Origin: Alphaproteobacteria bacterium
GTDB lineage: Bacteria > Pseudomonadota > Alphaproteobacteria > Rickettsiales > SXRF01
DNA length: 64,000 bases
Assembly (NCBI GenBank): GCA_025362975.1
Contig: JANYES010000014.1
Coordinates: 17,271-81,270, forward strand
Reading direction: 5' to 3'
The translations under genes and the position numbers were made by a program. This document shows positions 37,535 to 47,049 of the stretch, in pieces. Below the pieces are notes generated by a model. The model had not been told where the DNA came from. It worked only from the letters and a program-made list of their open reading frames with translations, and searched no databases. How positions within the stretch are numbered: the first letter of the stretch is position 1; each line of letters opens with the position of its first letter.

Positions 37535-40054
37535 TTATTCGTTGCGCAGGATGCTGGCGGCGCGCACGCGGAAAATGCGCGTATGGATGACAAACCCCGT
37601 GCCGCAAATAAACGTGAGTGCAAGGCACACAGTCTGCGCAATCGCGCCCGGTATTACATGGAATTCAATCCAGTCGAGGCGCCGCAGGATCAGCCATGCA
37701 CCACCCGAGCCGAGGACACTTGCAATTATTGCCGTGAGTGTTGCCAGCAATAACCACTCGGCCAGAAACATGCGCACGATATCCGCCTTCCGCGCGCCCA
37801 GAACTTTCAGCACCACCGTATCGTAAATCCGCTGCTGCAACGTCGCCGCCAGCGAACTGGCCAGCACCATGATGCCCGACACCAGCGTCACACCTGCGCA
37901 GACGCGAAGCGCCACGGCAATATGCCCGATGAGTTCTTTGATCTGGGCGATGGAATCGCGCAGGCGAATGGAAGAAATATTCGGGTAGTCTTTGGCGATG
38001 TTGCGGATGAGCTGGGTTTCTTCACCGAGCGAATCCACATGCACAGTCGCAATAAAATTCGCCGGGAATTCTTCAAGGGCGCCGGGTGACAGGATCAGCG
38101 CAAAATTGATCTGGAAACTTAAATAATTAATATCGCGCAGGCTTGAAATTTCGGCGTCAACATCCTTGCCGAGGATATTGATCGTCAGGCTGTCGCCAAG
38201 TTTCAGCCCCATGTTTTTAGCGAGCTTCCGGTCGAGCGACACCAGCGGTTTGCCGTGGTAATCCTTGCTCCACCATGTACCTTCGACGAGGCGGGAATTG
38301 GCGGGCGGAGTGGCCGCATAAGTAAAACCGCGGTCACTTTCAATCGCCCATTTGGCATCGGAGCTGATGTTGATTTTTTCAACAGGAACGCCGTTGAGCT
38401 TAGCGATGCGCCCGCGAATCATCGGCGTGGCGCTGATGTCGGAAGCATGTTTATCAGTGCTTAAGTAATCAAGAAACGCGTCTTTCTGCGCCGGCTGGAT
38501 ATCGATTAAAAATAACGACGGCGCTAGCGCCGGCATGGTTTCATCGACCTCTTTTTGAAAATTACCCTCCACCTGCAGCAGCGCGATCAACACCGTAAGC
38601 CCGATGCCTGTGCTGAGCATGATCGACAGCGTATGTGCGCCGGGACGATAGAGATTGGCAATCGCAAGGCGCATCCACGGCGTTTTCGGGTGGATATGGC
38701 GCGCCACGGCGCGAATCCCAGTCGTGGCCACCGCAAACAACGCAAAGCTCACCAGCGCCGATCCGATAAAGCCGATGGCAATTTTCTTGTCGCTGGAGTT
38801 CAGCACCAGCGTAGCAATCAGCGCTAGCGCAAAACCTGTGTTGATGAGCCATTTACTGAGCGGCACACGCACGCGCCCGAGCTGCGCGCCGCGAAACAGC
38901 GTAGCGGGTTTGACTTCCACGCCGCGGCTGAGCGCAGCGATGGAAAAGGTGGCGACCGTCAATAAACCAAACGTAAATGCCAGTAGGAACGAACCCACAT
39001 CGAAGGTGATGTGAGTATCGAGCACCGGCAGGAAATCCGCGAGCATCGGCAGCGCGACGATCGATAGCACCAGACCGAGTGCAGCACCCGCAAACGAACC
39101 GGTCAACGTCATCGCCAGCAAAATGAAGCTATAGACGGTGAGCACCTGATTGCGTGCGGCGCCGATGGTTTTTAAAATCGCGATGGTTTCGGACTGACGT
39201 TTTAAATAGGTTTCCGTGGCGTTCATAATCCCGATGCCTCCGATGAGCAGCGACGACAATCCTGCCAGCGTCATGAATAATTGCAGCCGCTCGACAAAAT
39301 CCTGCACGCCGCGATTGTTTTCGTTGGAGGTTTTGACCGTCCATGCGGCTTTGGGGAAGAGTTTTGCAAGCTCGGTTTTAAACGCGGCGAGCTGCGCCGG
39401 GTCGTTGAGCAACACGTGGTAATGGTAGCGCACGAGCGAGGAGGGGACGAGGAAGTCGCCTTTTTCCAGTGCATCGATGCTGGTCATAACGCGCGGTCCC
39501 AGACTCAGCGGGTTGGCGATGCTGTCGGGTTCTTTGGTGAGTGTATCGGCGAGCGTAAAGTTCACGATGCCGAGCATCACCGTATCACCGGGCTTAGTGT
39601 TTAAGCGCTCAAGCAGCGAGGATTCCGCGATCATACGCCCGCCCGCGAGTGCCTCAGCTAGCGACTCACTATGGCCGAGTTCGGCGCGTCCCAGCAGCGG
39701 ATAATTCTCATCGACGCCTTTGATTTCCACCAGCGACAGATTGCCGTTATACGCTGCCATCGCTCGCAATGTGGCGCTTAAAGAAACGCGCCCATAGCGG
39801 TGCAGGAAATCCAATTGTTGCTTGCTGGCGCGCTGGTTGACCAGCGATAGCTGCACGTCGCCATCGAGCAGGGTTTTGGCTTCGTTGCGAATGCCTTTTT
39901 CGATATGGCGCGAAACATTGCCGACGGCGGCGATCACTGCCACGCCGATAATCAAACAGCCTAAGAACAGGCGGAAATCGCGAAGTCCTCCGCGCAGTTC
40001 GCGCTTTGCGAGCTTAAGCGGCAGCATGGCTTGGGCTACTCGCAATTTTGCCAT
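37535..40054 (-). CDS. ABC transporter permease, FtsX-like (YbbP type)
   Basis: An 839-residue permease with an N-terminal membrane segment, a large periplasmic part, and two sets of FtsX-type membrane domains (GGIGIMNATETYLKRQSETIAILKTIGA in part; near the C-terminus LKVLGARKADIVRMF). This is the layout of YbbP. It overlaps the ATPase gene by about 40 bases; ybbA–ybbP next to a divergent tesA is the same order as in E. coli. The substrate is not known; lipid or lipoprotein export is a reasonable guess. Confidence 0.9.
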   Translation of the reverse strand: MAKLRVAQAMLPLKLAKRELRGGLRDFRLFLGCLIIGVAVIAAVGNVSRHIEKGIRNEAKTLLDGDVQLSLVNQRASKQQLDFLHRYGRVSLSATLRAMAAYNGNLSLVEIKGVDENYPLLGRAELGHSESLAEALAGGRMIAESSLLERLNTKPGDTVMLGIVNFTLADTLTKEPDSIANPLSLGPRVMTSIDALEKGDFLVPSSLVRYHYHVLLNDPAQLAAFKTELAKLFPKAAWTVKTSNENNRGVQDFVERLQLFMTLAGLSSLLIGGIGIMNATETYLKRQSETIAILKTIGAARNQVLTVYSFILLAMTLTGSFAGAALGLVLSIVALPMLADFLPVLDTHITFDVGSFLLAFTFGLLTVATFSIAALSRGVEVKPATLFRGAQLGRVRVPLSKWLINTGFALALIATLVLNSSDKKIAIGFIGSALVSFALFAVATTGIRAVARHIHPKTPWMRLAIANLYRPGAHTLSIMLSTGIGLTVLIALLQVEGNFQKEVDETMPALAPSLFLIDIQPAQKDAFLDYLSTDKHASDISATPMIRGRIAKLNGVPVEKINISSDAKWAIESDRGFTYAATPPANSRLVEGTWWSKDYHGKPLVSLDRKLAKNMGLKLGDSLTINILGKDVDAEISSLRDINYLSFQINFALILSPGALEEFPANFIATVHVDSLGEETQLIRNIAKDYPNISSIRLRDSIAQIKELIGHIAVALRVCAGVTLVSGIMVLASSLAATLQQRIYDTVVLKVLGARKADIVRMFLAEWLLLATLTAIIASVLGSGGAWLILRRLDWIEFHVIPGAIAQTVCLALTFICGTGFVIHTRIFRVRAASILRNE

Positions 40055-40706
40055 CGCTGATGGTCACGATGCGGTCGCACTGCGCGGCAAGCGTTTTGTC
40101 ATGGGTGATCAGCAGCAGCGTAGTGCCGTAACGCTTCTGCATGTCGAGCATGAGGCTTACGATCTGCTGGCCGGTTTCCTGGTCGAGATTGCCGGTCGGT
40201 TCATCGGCGAGCAAGATTTTCGGCTGCATCGCAGCAGCGCGCGCAAGCGCTACGCGCTGCTGCTCGCCGCCGGAAAGCTGCGACGGGAAATGATCGATGC
40301 GATGCGCGAGGCCGACCGCCACCAGCGCGTCCTTTGCCTGCGCGAACGCATCGGCGCGGCGCGCGAATTCCATCGGCACGGCGACGTTTTCCAGCGCCGT
40401 CATGGTGGGAATCAGGTGGAAATTCTGGAACACGATGCCGATGGTGTCGCGCCGGAATGCGGCCAAAGCGTCCTCCGACAGCGAAGTAATGTCCCGCCCA
40501 TCGATGCTGACGCTCCCGCCGCTTGCCTGTTCCAGCCCTGCCATCACCATCAGCAGCGACGTTTTGCCTGAGCCGGACTGGCCTACGAGGCTCACTTTCT
40601 CACCGCGATTTACAATCAGGCTAATGTCCTCTAAAATCGAAACCAATCCATGCGGTCCGGTAAGGCCGAGGCTGACATGGTCAAGGGTAATCATAGGATC
40701 GTTCAT
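40014..40706 (-). CDS. ABC transporter ATP-binding protein (YbbA/LolD type)
   Basis: A 230-residue ATPase starting [15 protein letters not shown]. Walker A is GQSGSGKTS, the signature is [14 protein letters not shown], and Walker B is [12 protein letters not shown], all typical of the MacB/LolD/YbbA family. The ATG at 40706 is preferred over an upstream frame start within tesA. Its start codon overlaps that of the divergent tesA by two bases (CATG). Partner of the FtsX-like permease. Confidence 0.93.
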   Translation of the reverse strand: MNDPMITLDHVSLGLTGPHGLVSILEDISLIVNRGEKVSLVGQSGSGKTSLLMVMAGLEQASGGSVSIDGRDITSLSEDALAAFRRDTIGIVFQNFHLIPTMTALENVAVPMEFARRADAFAQAKDALVAVGLAHRIDHFPSQLSGGEQQRVALARAAAMQPKILLADEPTGNLDQETGQQIVSLMLDMQKRYGTTLLLITHDKTLAAQCDRIVTISDGKIASSPSHAAA

Positions 40707-41319
40707 GACGCGTTTGCTGGCATTTTTGCTGTTAAACTGGATGTTAGTATCGCAAGTTATGGCGAATGACACAATAGTTATAGCGGCGTTCGGCGATAGC
40801 CTGACCTCAGGTTTCGGCGTCGCCCCGAAGGATTCGTTCCCCGCCCAGCTAGAGCGCACTCTTCGCGCGCGCGGCTACAAAGTTATTGTCTATAATGACG
40901 GCATCAACGGCGATACCACCGACCGTGGGGTTTTTCGCTATCAGCATGTCATTGAACAAAAACCGCAGCTTGTTATTATCGAACTCGGCGCCAACGACTA
41001 TCTGAAAGCCGTCGAGCCCGCCCGCATTTCCAAAAATTTAGAGACCATCATGAGCGCCTTTTCGCAGGCCAATATTCCGATGGTGCTTGCAGGGATGAAA
41101 GCCTCCGAAGATGTCGGCTACGATTATGCCACCGCCTACGACCAGCTTTTCGTCAACCTCGCTTCGCGCTACCATGCCGAGCTATACCCGTTCTTCCTCG
41201 AAGGCGTTTATAACCACGGCGATCTGATGCAGCCGGACGGGTTGCACCCGAACGCAAGGGGCGTATCCGTGATTGTAAAAAATATCCTGCCGCATATTGA
41301 ATCCAGTATCCAGCGCTAA
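40705..41319 (+). CDS. tesA: SGNH-family arylesterase TesA, copy 1
   Basis: Exported esterase/thioesterase of 204 residues. A signal peptide (to about residue 20) is followed by FGDSLTSGFG with nucleophile Ser32, GINGDTT, ELGANDYLKA and DGLHPNARG carrying the catalytic Asp and His. These are SGNH blocks I, II, III and V. The ATG at 40705 shares two bases with the start of the divergent ABC ATPase. It is followed after 43 bases by a paralogue. Confidence 0.92.
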   Translation: MTRLLAFLLLNWMLVSQVMANDTIVIAAFGDSLTSGFGVAPKDSFPAQLERTLRARGYKVIVYNDGINGDTTDRGVFRYQHVIEQKPQLVIIELGANDYLKAVEPARISKNLETIMSAFSQANIPMVLAGMKASEDVGYDYATAYDQLFVNLASRYHAELYPFFLEGVYNHGDLMQPDGLHPNARGVSVIVKNILPHIESSIQR

Positions 41320-41362
41320 GCCGCTGCATTAAAATACGTTTAAAATGAAGGAAAGTATTGCC

Positions 41363-41980
41363 ATGCTGAAACTTTGCGTATCGCTGTTGCTGTCATGCCT
41401 TTTTGCCGCACCCGCAAGCGCACAGGAAATGCCCACGGTCGTTGCTGCATTCGGCGACAGCCTGTTCTCGGGCTATGGCATCCAGATGCAGGATTCTTTC
41501 CCCTCGCAACTTGAAACTACCCTGAAAACCGCCGGTTACAACGTAAGCGTACTCAATGATGGCATCAGCGGCGAAACCACAGGTGACGGTCTGGCGCGCA
41601 TCAACGCGCTGCTGGCGCAGAAGCCCAGCATGGTGGTCATCGATTTCGGCGGCAACGATTTGCGCAAAGGCGTGTCCCCCGTCGAATCGCGCAAGAACCT
41701 GCAAGCCATCATGCAGCGCCTGCACGATGCGCATATCTCGATGGTGTTGCTCGGCCTGAAAGCGCCCATCACGATGGGTGTGGATTACGCCAGCGCTTTT
41801 AACAGCATGTATAGCGATCTCGCCTCGCAGTACGGCGTGCGCCTGTATCCGTTCATCCTCGAAGGCGTGTACGGGCATCCCGAGTTGATGCTGGAAGACG
41901 GCATCCACCCGAACAAGGACGGCGTCGCCATCATGGTCAGCGGTGTCGCACCGTACGTGGCGGATTTATTACATAAATAA
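41363..41980 (+). CDS. tesA: SGNH-family arylesterase TesA, copy 2
   Basis: A second exported SGNH esterase of 205 residues, clearly paralogous to the gene before it over the whole length. It has a signal peptide ending ASAQE, then FGDSLFSGYG with Ser33, GISGETT, DFGGNDLRKG and DGIHPNKDG. The block III motif is GGND instead of GAND. The start at 41363 is supported by AAGGAAA. The 3' end overlaps the convergent HD-GYP gene by 12 bases. Confidence 0.92.
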   Translation: MLKLCVSLLLSCLFAAPASAQEMPTVVAAFGDSLFSGYGIQMQDSFPSQLETTLKTAGYNVSVLNDGISGETTGDGLARINALLAQKPSMVVIDFGGNDLRKGVSPVESRKNLQAIMQRLHDAHISMVLLGLKAPITMGVDYASAFNSMYSDLASQYGVRLYPFILEGVYGHPELMLEDGIHPNKDGVAIMVSGVAPYVADLLHK

Positions 41981-44443
41981 CGGCAGCGGCGTAATCGCCA
42001 GCAGCGCTGCTTCGTCGACATCGTCGATATGCTCGGGTTGTAAATACCGCTCGGCGTAGCGCATGTAGACTTTCGACGTCACGAAGAAATCGACGAGGTC
42101 GGGGTCGAGGTGGTTGTGCTTTTTCATCTGCCCGATAATCTGCATGGCTTCCGATAATTTTTTCGCCTCCTTGTACGGGCGATCCGACGCGGTGAGCGCT
42201 TCGAAAACGTCAGCGACCGCCATCATGCGCGCCGGGATTGACATCGTGCCCGCGAGCACGCCTTTGGGATAGCCTTTACCGTCCATGCGCTCGTGATGCC
42301 CGCCGGCATATTCCGGCACGCGCCGCAAATGTTTAGGGAAGGGCAGGGATTCGAGCATAGCGCAGGTGTGCACCATGTGGTCATTCATGATGCTGCGTTC
42401 TTCGGCCGTCAGCGTGCCTTTGCGCGTCATTAAATTGTAATGCTCGTTTTCGGTGAGCGCGTAAACGGCGATTTCCTTCAGGCGCAGCAAATCCGCGTCC
42501 GACATGAACTCGCCACCGACATTGGCATTGGCGAGGAATTCGAAATCGAGGTCGAGACGCGTGGTTTCCACCTCGTATTCCGCTTCGAGTGCGGCGCGGT
42601 TGGCGGCGGGTTCAAGCGCTTTTTCCAGCATGGAGGCGCGCGCCGTCGCCTTAAACAGCTCAAAGCGTGTGCGCACCAACTCAATGCGGTCGAAGATGGT
42701 TTCCAGCTTGGTGGATTTATCCATGATATGCACAGGCGTCGTCACCTTGCCGCAATCGTGTATCCAGCCCGCGATTTTCAACTCGTATTTTTCTTCTGAA
42801 CTGAGGTGGAAATCCTTGAATACGCCGTCAGTGGCGTCGCACGCCGCATCGGCGAGCATGTTGGTGAGCAGCGGCACGCGTTCGCAGTGCGCGCCCGTGT
42901 AGGGCGATTTCGCGTCGATCGCCTGCGCGATCATCTGGATGAAGGATTCCAGCAGGTTTTTCTGTGCTGAAATCAGGCTTTTATTTTCCAGCGCCACCGC
43001 CGCCTGCGACGCTAAAGACTGCATGAGCGTCTGGCGCTGCGTGGAAAATGGGATGATCTTGCCCGAGATGTCGCGCGCGTTGACCAGTTGTAAACAACCC
43101 AGCACGTCGCCGGTGTGGCTGACCATCGGCACGGCGAGCACCGAATGCGTTTCATACCCGTGCTGCCGGTCGAACGCTTTGGCGCCTTCGAAATCGAAGC
43201 CGCTGGCGTTATACACGTCGGGAATATTGACCGTCTGGCGGCTGAGCACCGCGAACGCAGCGAGGGCTTTGTCGTTGGGCTGGTTGGTCTGCGGGTCATA
43301 GAGATTCATCGGCGGAATCGGCGCGGGCGTGCCGGTGGTGCCGCCGTAGGAAATATTGAGCGTGTCGTTGCGCACGATGGAAAATTCCAGCTGGCTCTGG
43401 TCGTTGAGGTAATACAGCGTCCCACCATCGGCGCCGCTGAGCTCCTTGGCTTCCACGAGGATGATTTCGAGCACGCGGTCAAGGTCGGTAGCACTCGAAA
43501 GCGCTAAGCCAACCGAGGTCAAACGTTCGATGATGTTCAGCGCATCCTCCCCGCTATCGGGCATTGACGGCGGAATGACCAGCGGCTTGGGCGTATGCAA
43601 ATCGATCTCCAGCCCGTCTTGTGCCATCACCGAGCCGGGGCGCATCTGCTCCAGCGCGCTCGCGCGGATATCGAGTTCGGCGTCGTTGGCTTCTGGGTCG
43701 TGGTGGAAAATCATCAGCGTGCCCACATTGGCTTCATTGGCGAGGCGCACCGCCTGCTGCCATGTCGAATGCCCCCAGCCGCGATGGCGTTCGTAGGTAG
43801 CGTCGGTGAAGGTCGAATCGTAAATCAGGCAATCGGTGCCGCGCACAAACTCGGCGAGCTTCGGATCGATCTCACCGGGCACGTGCTCGTAATCGGTGAT
43901 GTAGCACATCGACTTGCCGCCGAAGGTAATGCGATAGCCGGTGGCGCGGTCGGGATGCGATAGCTCTATTGTGGTGATTTCAATGCCAGCGGCATTCCAT
44001 CCTTCGGTGGCGATGGGGTCGCCCGCCATAAAATCGATGAAATCCACGTCGGCGGCGAACTGGTCGACGGTTAGTGGGAACAGCGGCGGGCTCATCAGCT
44101 GCGAAATCACTGCGCGCAAATGGTAATCTGGGAGCAAATGCCCCGACCAGATGCGAATCTGCCCTCCTTTAAGATAGCAAGGCGTGAAGAAAGGAAGGCC
44201 GAGCACATGATCGATATGCGTATGGCTGAGCAGGATGTCGATAGGGTAATTCGATTGGTCCTGCTGCATGAGCCGGTCGCCGAGATGCTTCAGACCGCTG
44301 CCCGCGTCGAGCACGATACGCGAACTCCCGCAGCGCACTTCCACGCATGATGTATTACCGCCATAACGCGCATGCGAACGTCCCGACACCGGAATCGTCC
44401 CGCGCCCGCCCCAGACATGCAATGAAAAACGAGGATTATCCAT
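41969..44443 (-). CDS. MBL–GAF–HD-GYP three-domain phosphodiesterase-like protein
   Basis: An 824-residue cytoplasmic protein. The N-terminal metallo-beta-lactamase domain carries SHTHIDHVLGL (HxHxDH), resembling class II/III cAMP phosphodiesterases and RNase Z-like hydrolases. A GAF domain lies at about residues 320–490, and an HD-GYP domain fills the rest. The HD-GYP domain has WIHDCGKV, then HHERMDGKGYP and IPARMMAVADVFEAL, all intact, so c-di-GMP hydrolysis is expected. The ATG at 44443 lies one base after the stop of the DUF3095 gene; a GTG five codons upstream is an alternative. Confidence 0.88.
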   Translation of the reverse strand: MDNPRFSLHVWGGRGTIPVSGRSHARYGGNTSCVEVRCGSSRIVLDAGSGLKHLGDRLMQQDQSNYPIDILLSHTHIDHVLGLPFFTPCYLKGGQIRIWSGHLLPDYHLRAVISQLMSPPLFPLTVDQFAADVDFIDFMAGDPIATEGWNAAGIEITTIELSHPDRATGYRITFGGKSMCYITDYEHVPGEIDPKLAEFVRGTDCLIYDSTFTDATYERHRGWGHSTWQQAVRLANEANVGTLMIFHHDPEANDAELDIRASALEQMRPGSVMAQDGLEIDLHTPKPLVIPPSMPDSGEDALNIIERLTSVGLALSSATDLDRVLEIILVEAKELSGADGGTLYYLNDQSQLEFSIVRNDTLNISYGGTTGTPAPIPPMNLYDPQTNQPNDKALAAFAVLSRQTVNIPDVYNASGFDFEGAKAFDRQHGYETHSVLAVPMVSHTGDVLGCLQLVNARDISGKIIPFSTQRQTLMQSLASQAAVALENKSLISAQKNLLESFIQMIAQAIDAKSPYTGAHCERVPLLTNMLADAACDATDGVFKDFHLSSEEKYELKIAGWIHDCGKVTTPVHIMDKSTKLETIFDRIELVRTRFELFKATARASMLEKALEPAANRAALEAEYEVETTRLDLDFEFLANANVGGEFMSDADLLRLKEIAVYALTENEHYNLMTRKGTLTAEERSIMNDHMVHTCAMLESLPFPKHLRRVPEYAGGHHERMDGKGYPKGVLAGTMSIPARMMAVADVFEALTASDRPYKEAKKLSEAMQIIGQMKKHNHLDPDLVDFFVTSKVYMRYAERYLQPEHIDDVDEAALLAITPLPLFM

Positions 44444-44444
44444 A

Positions 44445-45605
44445 TCAACTGCCTGCACTTTGTTGTTTCATCTGCTTAGCGGCCAGCGCATAACCGCCAT
44501 CTGCGCCGTCGACCAGATGCACGTGGTTGCCAGCCGCGGAGAACACGAGGCAGGTCATCAGCGCCTGCGGCGATTCATGCATGCCGTAGACGATCTGCCC
44601 GGCCTCGTGGCGTTTTTGCAATATCACCCGCAGCGTATCGTGTTGTTCTTGCGTACTGTCGAGCACCATGCGTAATGTTTCGTCGAATTTGCGCGAATCA
44701 CTGTTGGAGATGAGTTCTTGCTTGTATTGCTTGCCGTCGAACCCCAGCAGCTTGCGCCCAGTGGCGAAGCTGATCGCGCCGATCAGGTTCTGCGTCATGA
44801 TTTCCAGTAGGTAGGTGAGCTTGCTGTACCACGCGTGCCCCGCGCGCAGGCAGACTTCGCGGTACAGCATTTTCGGTGAAAAACTCAAGCGCAGCGTCAG
44901 CGCGTTCGACGGGCAGGATTTCGCATGTTCGGGATAAATCGCTTCAATCGCTTTCAGGCACTCAGCGTAAGTTTCCCACGCATGTTCCTCATACGCCGGG
45001 GTGACTTTCACAAGCAGGCTCACGATTTTGCCGTTACGATTCTGGATCGGTTCCCAGCGGCATTCCAGCCCCTGCAAATCCGGCTCGCCTTGGTGCTTTC
45101 CGGCGAGCTGCACGTTGGCGTGGCCTTTTTTAAGCCAGCGCTCGGCAAGGCTCAGCGCGTTGCCTTGGAACATCGCCTGCGATACGCCGACGCCAAGGAA
45201 GAATTTACCGACCTGCAACGAAGCGCCCTCATCGTATAGCGCCTGTACGCCAATCACCCCGGCGCGCAACGTAAGATCGAATGCCGAATGCACTTTCGAT
45301 TGCACGGCGGCGAGCGCTTCCAGCGTTTTTTCGACATGTCCTGCGGGAATCAACATTGTGGCGCCATCGCCGCCGAAGGTGTAAGGGATTGCCATTTTAC
45401 CGGTGATATTAAGCACAGACATAATTGCCGCCGCGCCCGACAGGTTGATTTCCTTGTACTTGCCGCTATCGATGGCGGAGGTCGAATTTTCAATATCGGT
45501 GACGACGACAAACCAGTCGCCCGGCGCAGGCTGGTAATGGCCGGGCTTCGACAATTCGGCGAACTGGGTAAAACCTTTCAGGTTTTCGTAAAAACTATCG
45601 GTCAC
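44445..45605 (-). CDS. DUF3095 protein with class III nucleotidyl cyclase-like features
   Basis: A 386-residue soluble protein starting at a GTG. The pattern VVVTDIENST (Asp37) and FGGDGAT (Asp80) matches the two metal-binding Asp sites of class III cyclases. LRAGVIG (Arg114) and FQGNALSLAERW (Asn149, Arg156) resemble the later RxGxxxG and N…R cyclase motifs. DUF3095 has no settled function that I know of. It is followed after one base by the MBL–GAF–HD-GYP gene, suggesting nucleotide second-messenger synthesis and breakdown in one unit. The cyclase call is inference. Confidence 0.8.
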   Translation of the reverse strand: MTDSFYENLKGFTQFAELSKPGHYQPAPGDWFVVVTDIENSTSAIDSGKYKEINLSGAAAIMSVLNITGKMAIPYTFGGDGATMLIPAGHVEKTLEALAAVQSKVHSAFDLTLRAGVIGVQALYDEGASLQVGKFFLGVGVSQAMFQGNALSLAERWLKKGHANVQLAGKHQGEPDLQGLECRWEPIQNRNGKIVSLLVKVTPAYEEHAWETYAECLKAIEAIYPEHAKSCPSNALTLRLSFSPKMLYREVCLRAGHAWYSKLTYLLEIMTQNLIGAISFATGRKLLGFDGKQYKQELISNSDSRKFDETLRMVLDSTQEQHDTLRVILQKRHEAGQIVYGMHESPQALMTCLVFSAAGNHVHLVDGADGGYALAAKQMKQQSAGS

Positions 45606-45612
45606 ACAAAGA

Positions 45613-45677
45613 CCTGCTTAACGGCTTGTTTCAGGGACTTATTGTGCCCAAAAAGCCTTTTGAAACGGTTAAGCAGG
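45613..45677. repeat. long hairpin between msrA and the DUF3095 gene
   Basis: CCTGCTTAAC (45613–45622) pairs with GTTAAGCAGG (45668–45677), and inside it GTTTCA (45628–45633) pairs with TGAAAC (45661–45666). It lies between the msrA stop and the DUF3095 start, both on the minus strand. It has no long T run after it, so it may be an RNA-processing or attenuation structure or a small palindromic repeat. Confidence 0.5.
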
Positions 45678-45696
45678 CCTTTCGATTTGATTAATC

Positions 45697-46269
45697 TTAA
45701 TTGCCCCAGAGCTCTTTCAGGCGCGATACGCGGCCGCTGCCGTATTTATAGACGTTGTAGTGCAGCGGGTTTTTCTTGGCGTAATCCTGATGGTAACCCT
45801 CGGCGGGGTAGAACTCGCTAGCTTTTGTAATTTCTGTGTAAATAGGCTTTTTGAGCTTGCCGGCGATCTTCACTTTCGAAGCTTCGGCCTTGGTTTTCTG
45901 CTCGTCGGAGCTGTAGAAAATGCCGGTGCGGTACTGGGTGCCGCGGTCGTTGAATTGGCCGCCCTGGTCGGTCGGGTCAACATTGCCCCAATAGATTGTG
46001 AGTAGCTTATCATACGTGACGATGGCCGGGTCATAGGTCACGAGGATGGCCTCGGCATGGTTGGTGGTGCCGCTCGATACCTGTTCGTAGGTGGGGTTGG
46101 CCAGCGTGCCGCCGGTAAAGCCGGAGGTGACGGACTGCACGCCCTTAGTGTCGGAAAATTCCGACTGCATGCACCAGAAACATCCGCCTGCGAAAATCGC
46201 GCGTTCAGTAGCGGCGTTCGCCTGCATCGGCGCCAGCAGTAAAGCAATCGCAAGTATTAAGCGTTTCAT
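45697..46269 (-). CDS. msrA: periplasmic peptide methionine-(S)-S-oxide reductase MsrA
   Basis: Reduces methionine-S-sulfoxide in proteins. The active-site motif GGCFWCMQSEF is intact, and YHQDY near the end is the expected substrate pocket. A signal peptide (MKRLILAIALLLAPMQANAA) makes it periplasmic, unlike most single-domain MsrA proteins. It starts 18 bases after the bufC stop with a good ribosome binding site (AAGGAG), so it looks like the last gene of the bufferin operon. Length is 190 residues. Confidence 0.93.
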   Translation of the reverse strand: MKRLILAIALLLAPMQANAATERAIFAGGCFWCMQSEFSDTKGVQSVTSGFTGGTLANPTYEQVSSGTTNHAEAILVTYDPAIVTYDKLLTIYWGNVDPTDQGGQFNDRGTQYRTGIFYSSDEQKTKAEASKVKIAGKLKKPIYTEITKASEFYPAEGYHQDYAKKNPLHYNVYKYGSGRVSRLKELWGN

Positions 46270-46287
46270 CGTCGTGCTCCTTGGAGA

Positions 46288-47049
46288 TCAGGGTTGCTTA
46301 AAAAATCCGTTTTGCGTCCAGCGGCCGAACCACACCTGAACGCCAGCGGCGATGTCGGGTAGCAATTCCGGTTCGGCTTCGGCGACATGTTCAAGCGCCG
46401 CGCCCACCGCAAGGCCATTATTAAGCTGCTCCATCACCAGAAACTCCGCGCGGGTGAGATGGTGGCGCTTCACTTCGTTTTCATGCCGCAGCACCATCAT
46501 ATACGCGTCTGAAGCCGCAGGGCGTTCTGGCATTTCGTCTTTGCGTTGCGAAATAAGGTAGCCATCCACCGGATAACCCGCCGCAAGCAGCCGCGACGCG
46601 GTGCGAAGTTCCAGCGTCATATCGCCGAACGCCTCCGGCGTCACGTTCATCAGCATCTGAGGCGAGAGTGCCTCGCTTTCTTCCAGCAGGAAGGTTTCGG
46701 CGATGGCGCATTCGAGCGCGGCGAGGTCGGCGGCAAACGTATCGTTGCCATGATCGCGCACGTAATCGGCGAACGCATAGGGGTAATGGTCAAGGCTAAA
46801 ATGCGACGGCGGCGTGGATTCGATAAACGCTTGCGCCAGCGCGTCGAACGCATTGCCGAGCAGCGCCATCGTCGCCGGGTAATCGGCCTTGATCGCCTCA
46901 CACAACCGCAGCCGGTAGCCCTCGATATAAATATTCATCCGCGCCTCAGCGGCGAGCCTGTCATTGGGCAGCACCTTCGCGGCAAACGCATTCTTATCGC
47001 GGTTTAAAATAGCATTGTGGAACTCGACCATCAGTGAATGCATGCTCAT
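46288..47049 (-). CDS. bufC: BufC/HvfC-type RiPP recognition partner (DUF2063)
   Basis: DUF2063-type protein of 253 residues, starting with the N-terminal helical domain HNAILNRD…[17 protein letters not shown]. Family members are partners of DUF692 (MNIO) enzymes and present the precursor peptide to the enzyme. Its ATG overlaps the bufB stop by four bases (ATGA). The order bufB–bufC and the preceding DUF2282 precursor identify it with good confidence. Confidence 0.88.
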   Translation of the reverse strand: MSMHSLMVEFHNAILNRDKNAFAAKVLPNDRLAAEARMNIYIEGYRLRLCEAIKADYPATMALLGNAFDALAQAFIESTPPSHFSLDHYPYAFADYVRDHGNDTFAADLAALECAIAETFLLEESEALSPQMLMNVTPEAFGDMTLELRTASRLLAAGYPVDGYLISQRKDEMPERPAASDAYMMVLRHENEVKRHHLTRAEFLVMEQLNNGLAVGAALEHVAEAEPELLPDIAAGVQVWFGRWTQNGFFKQP

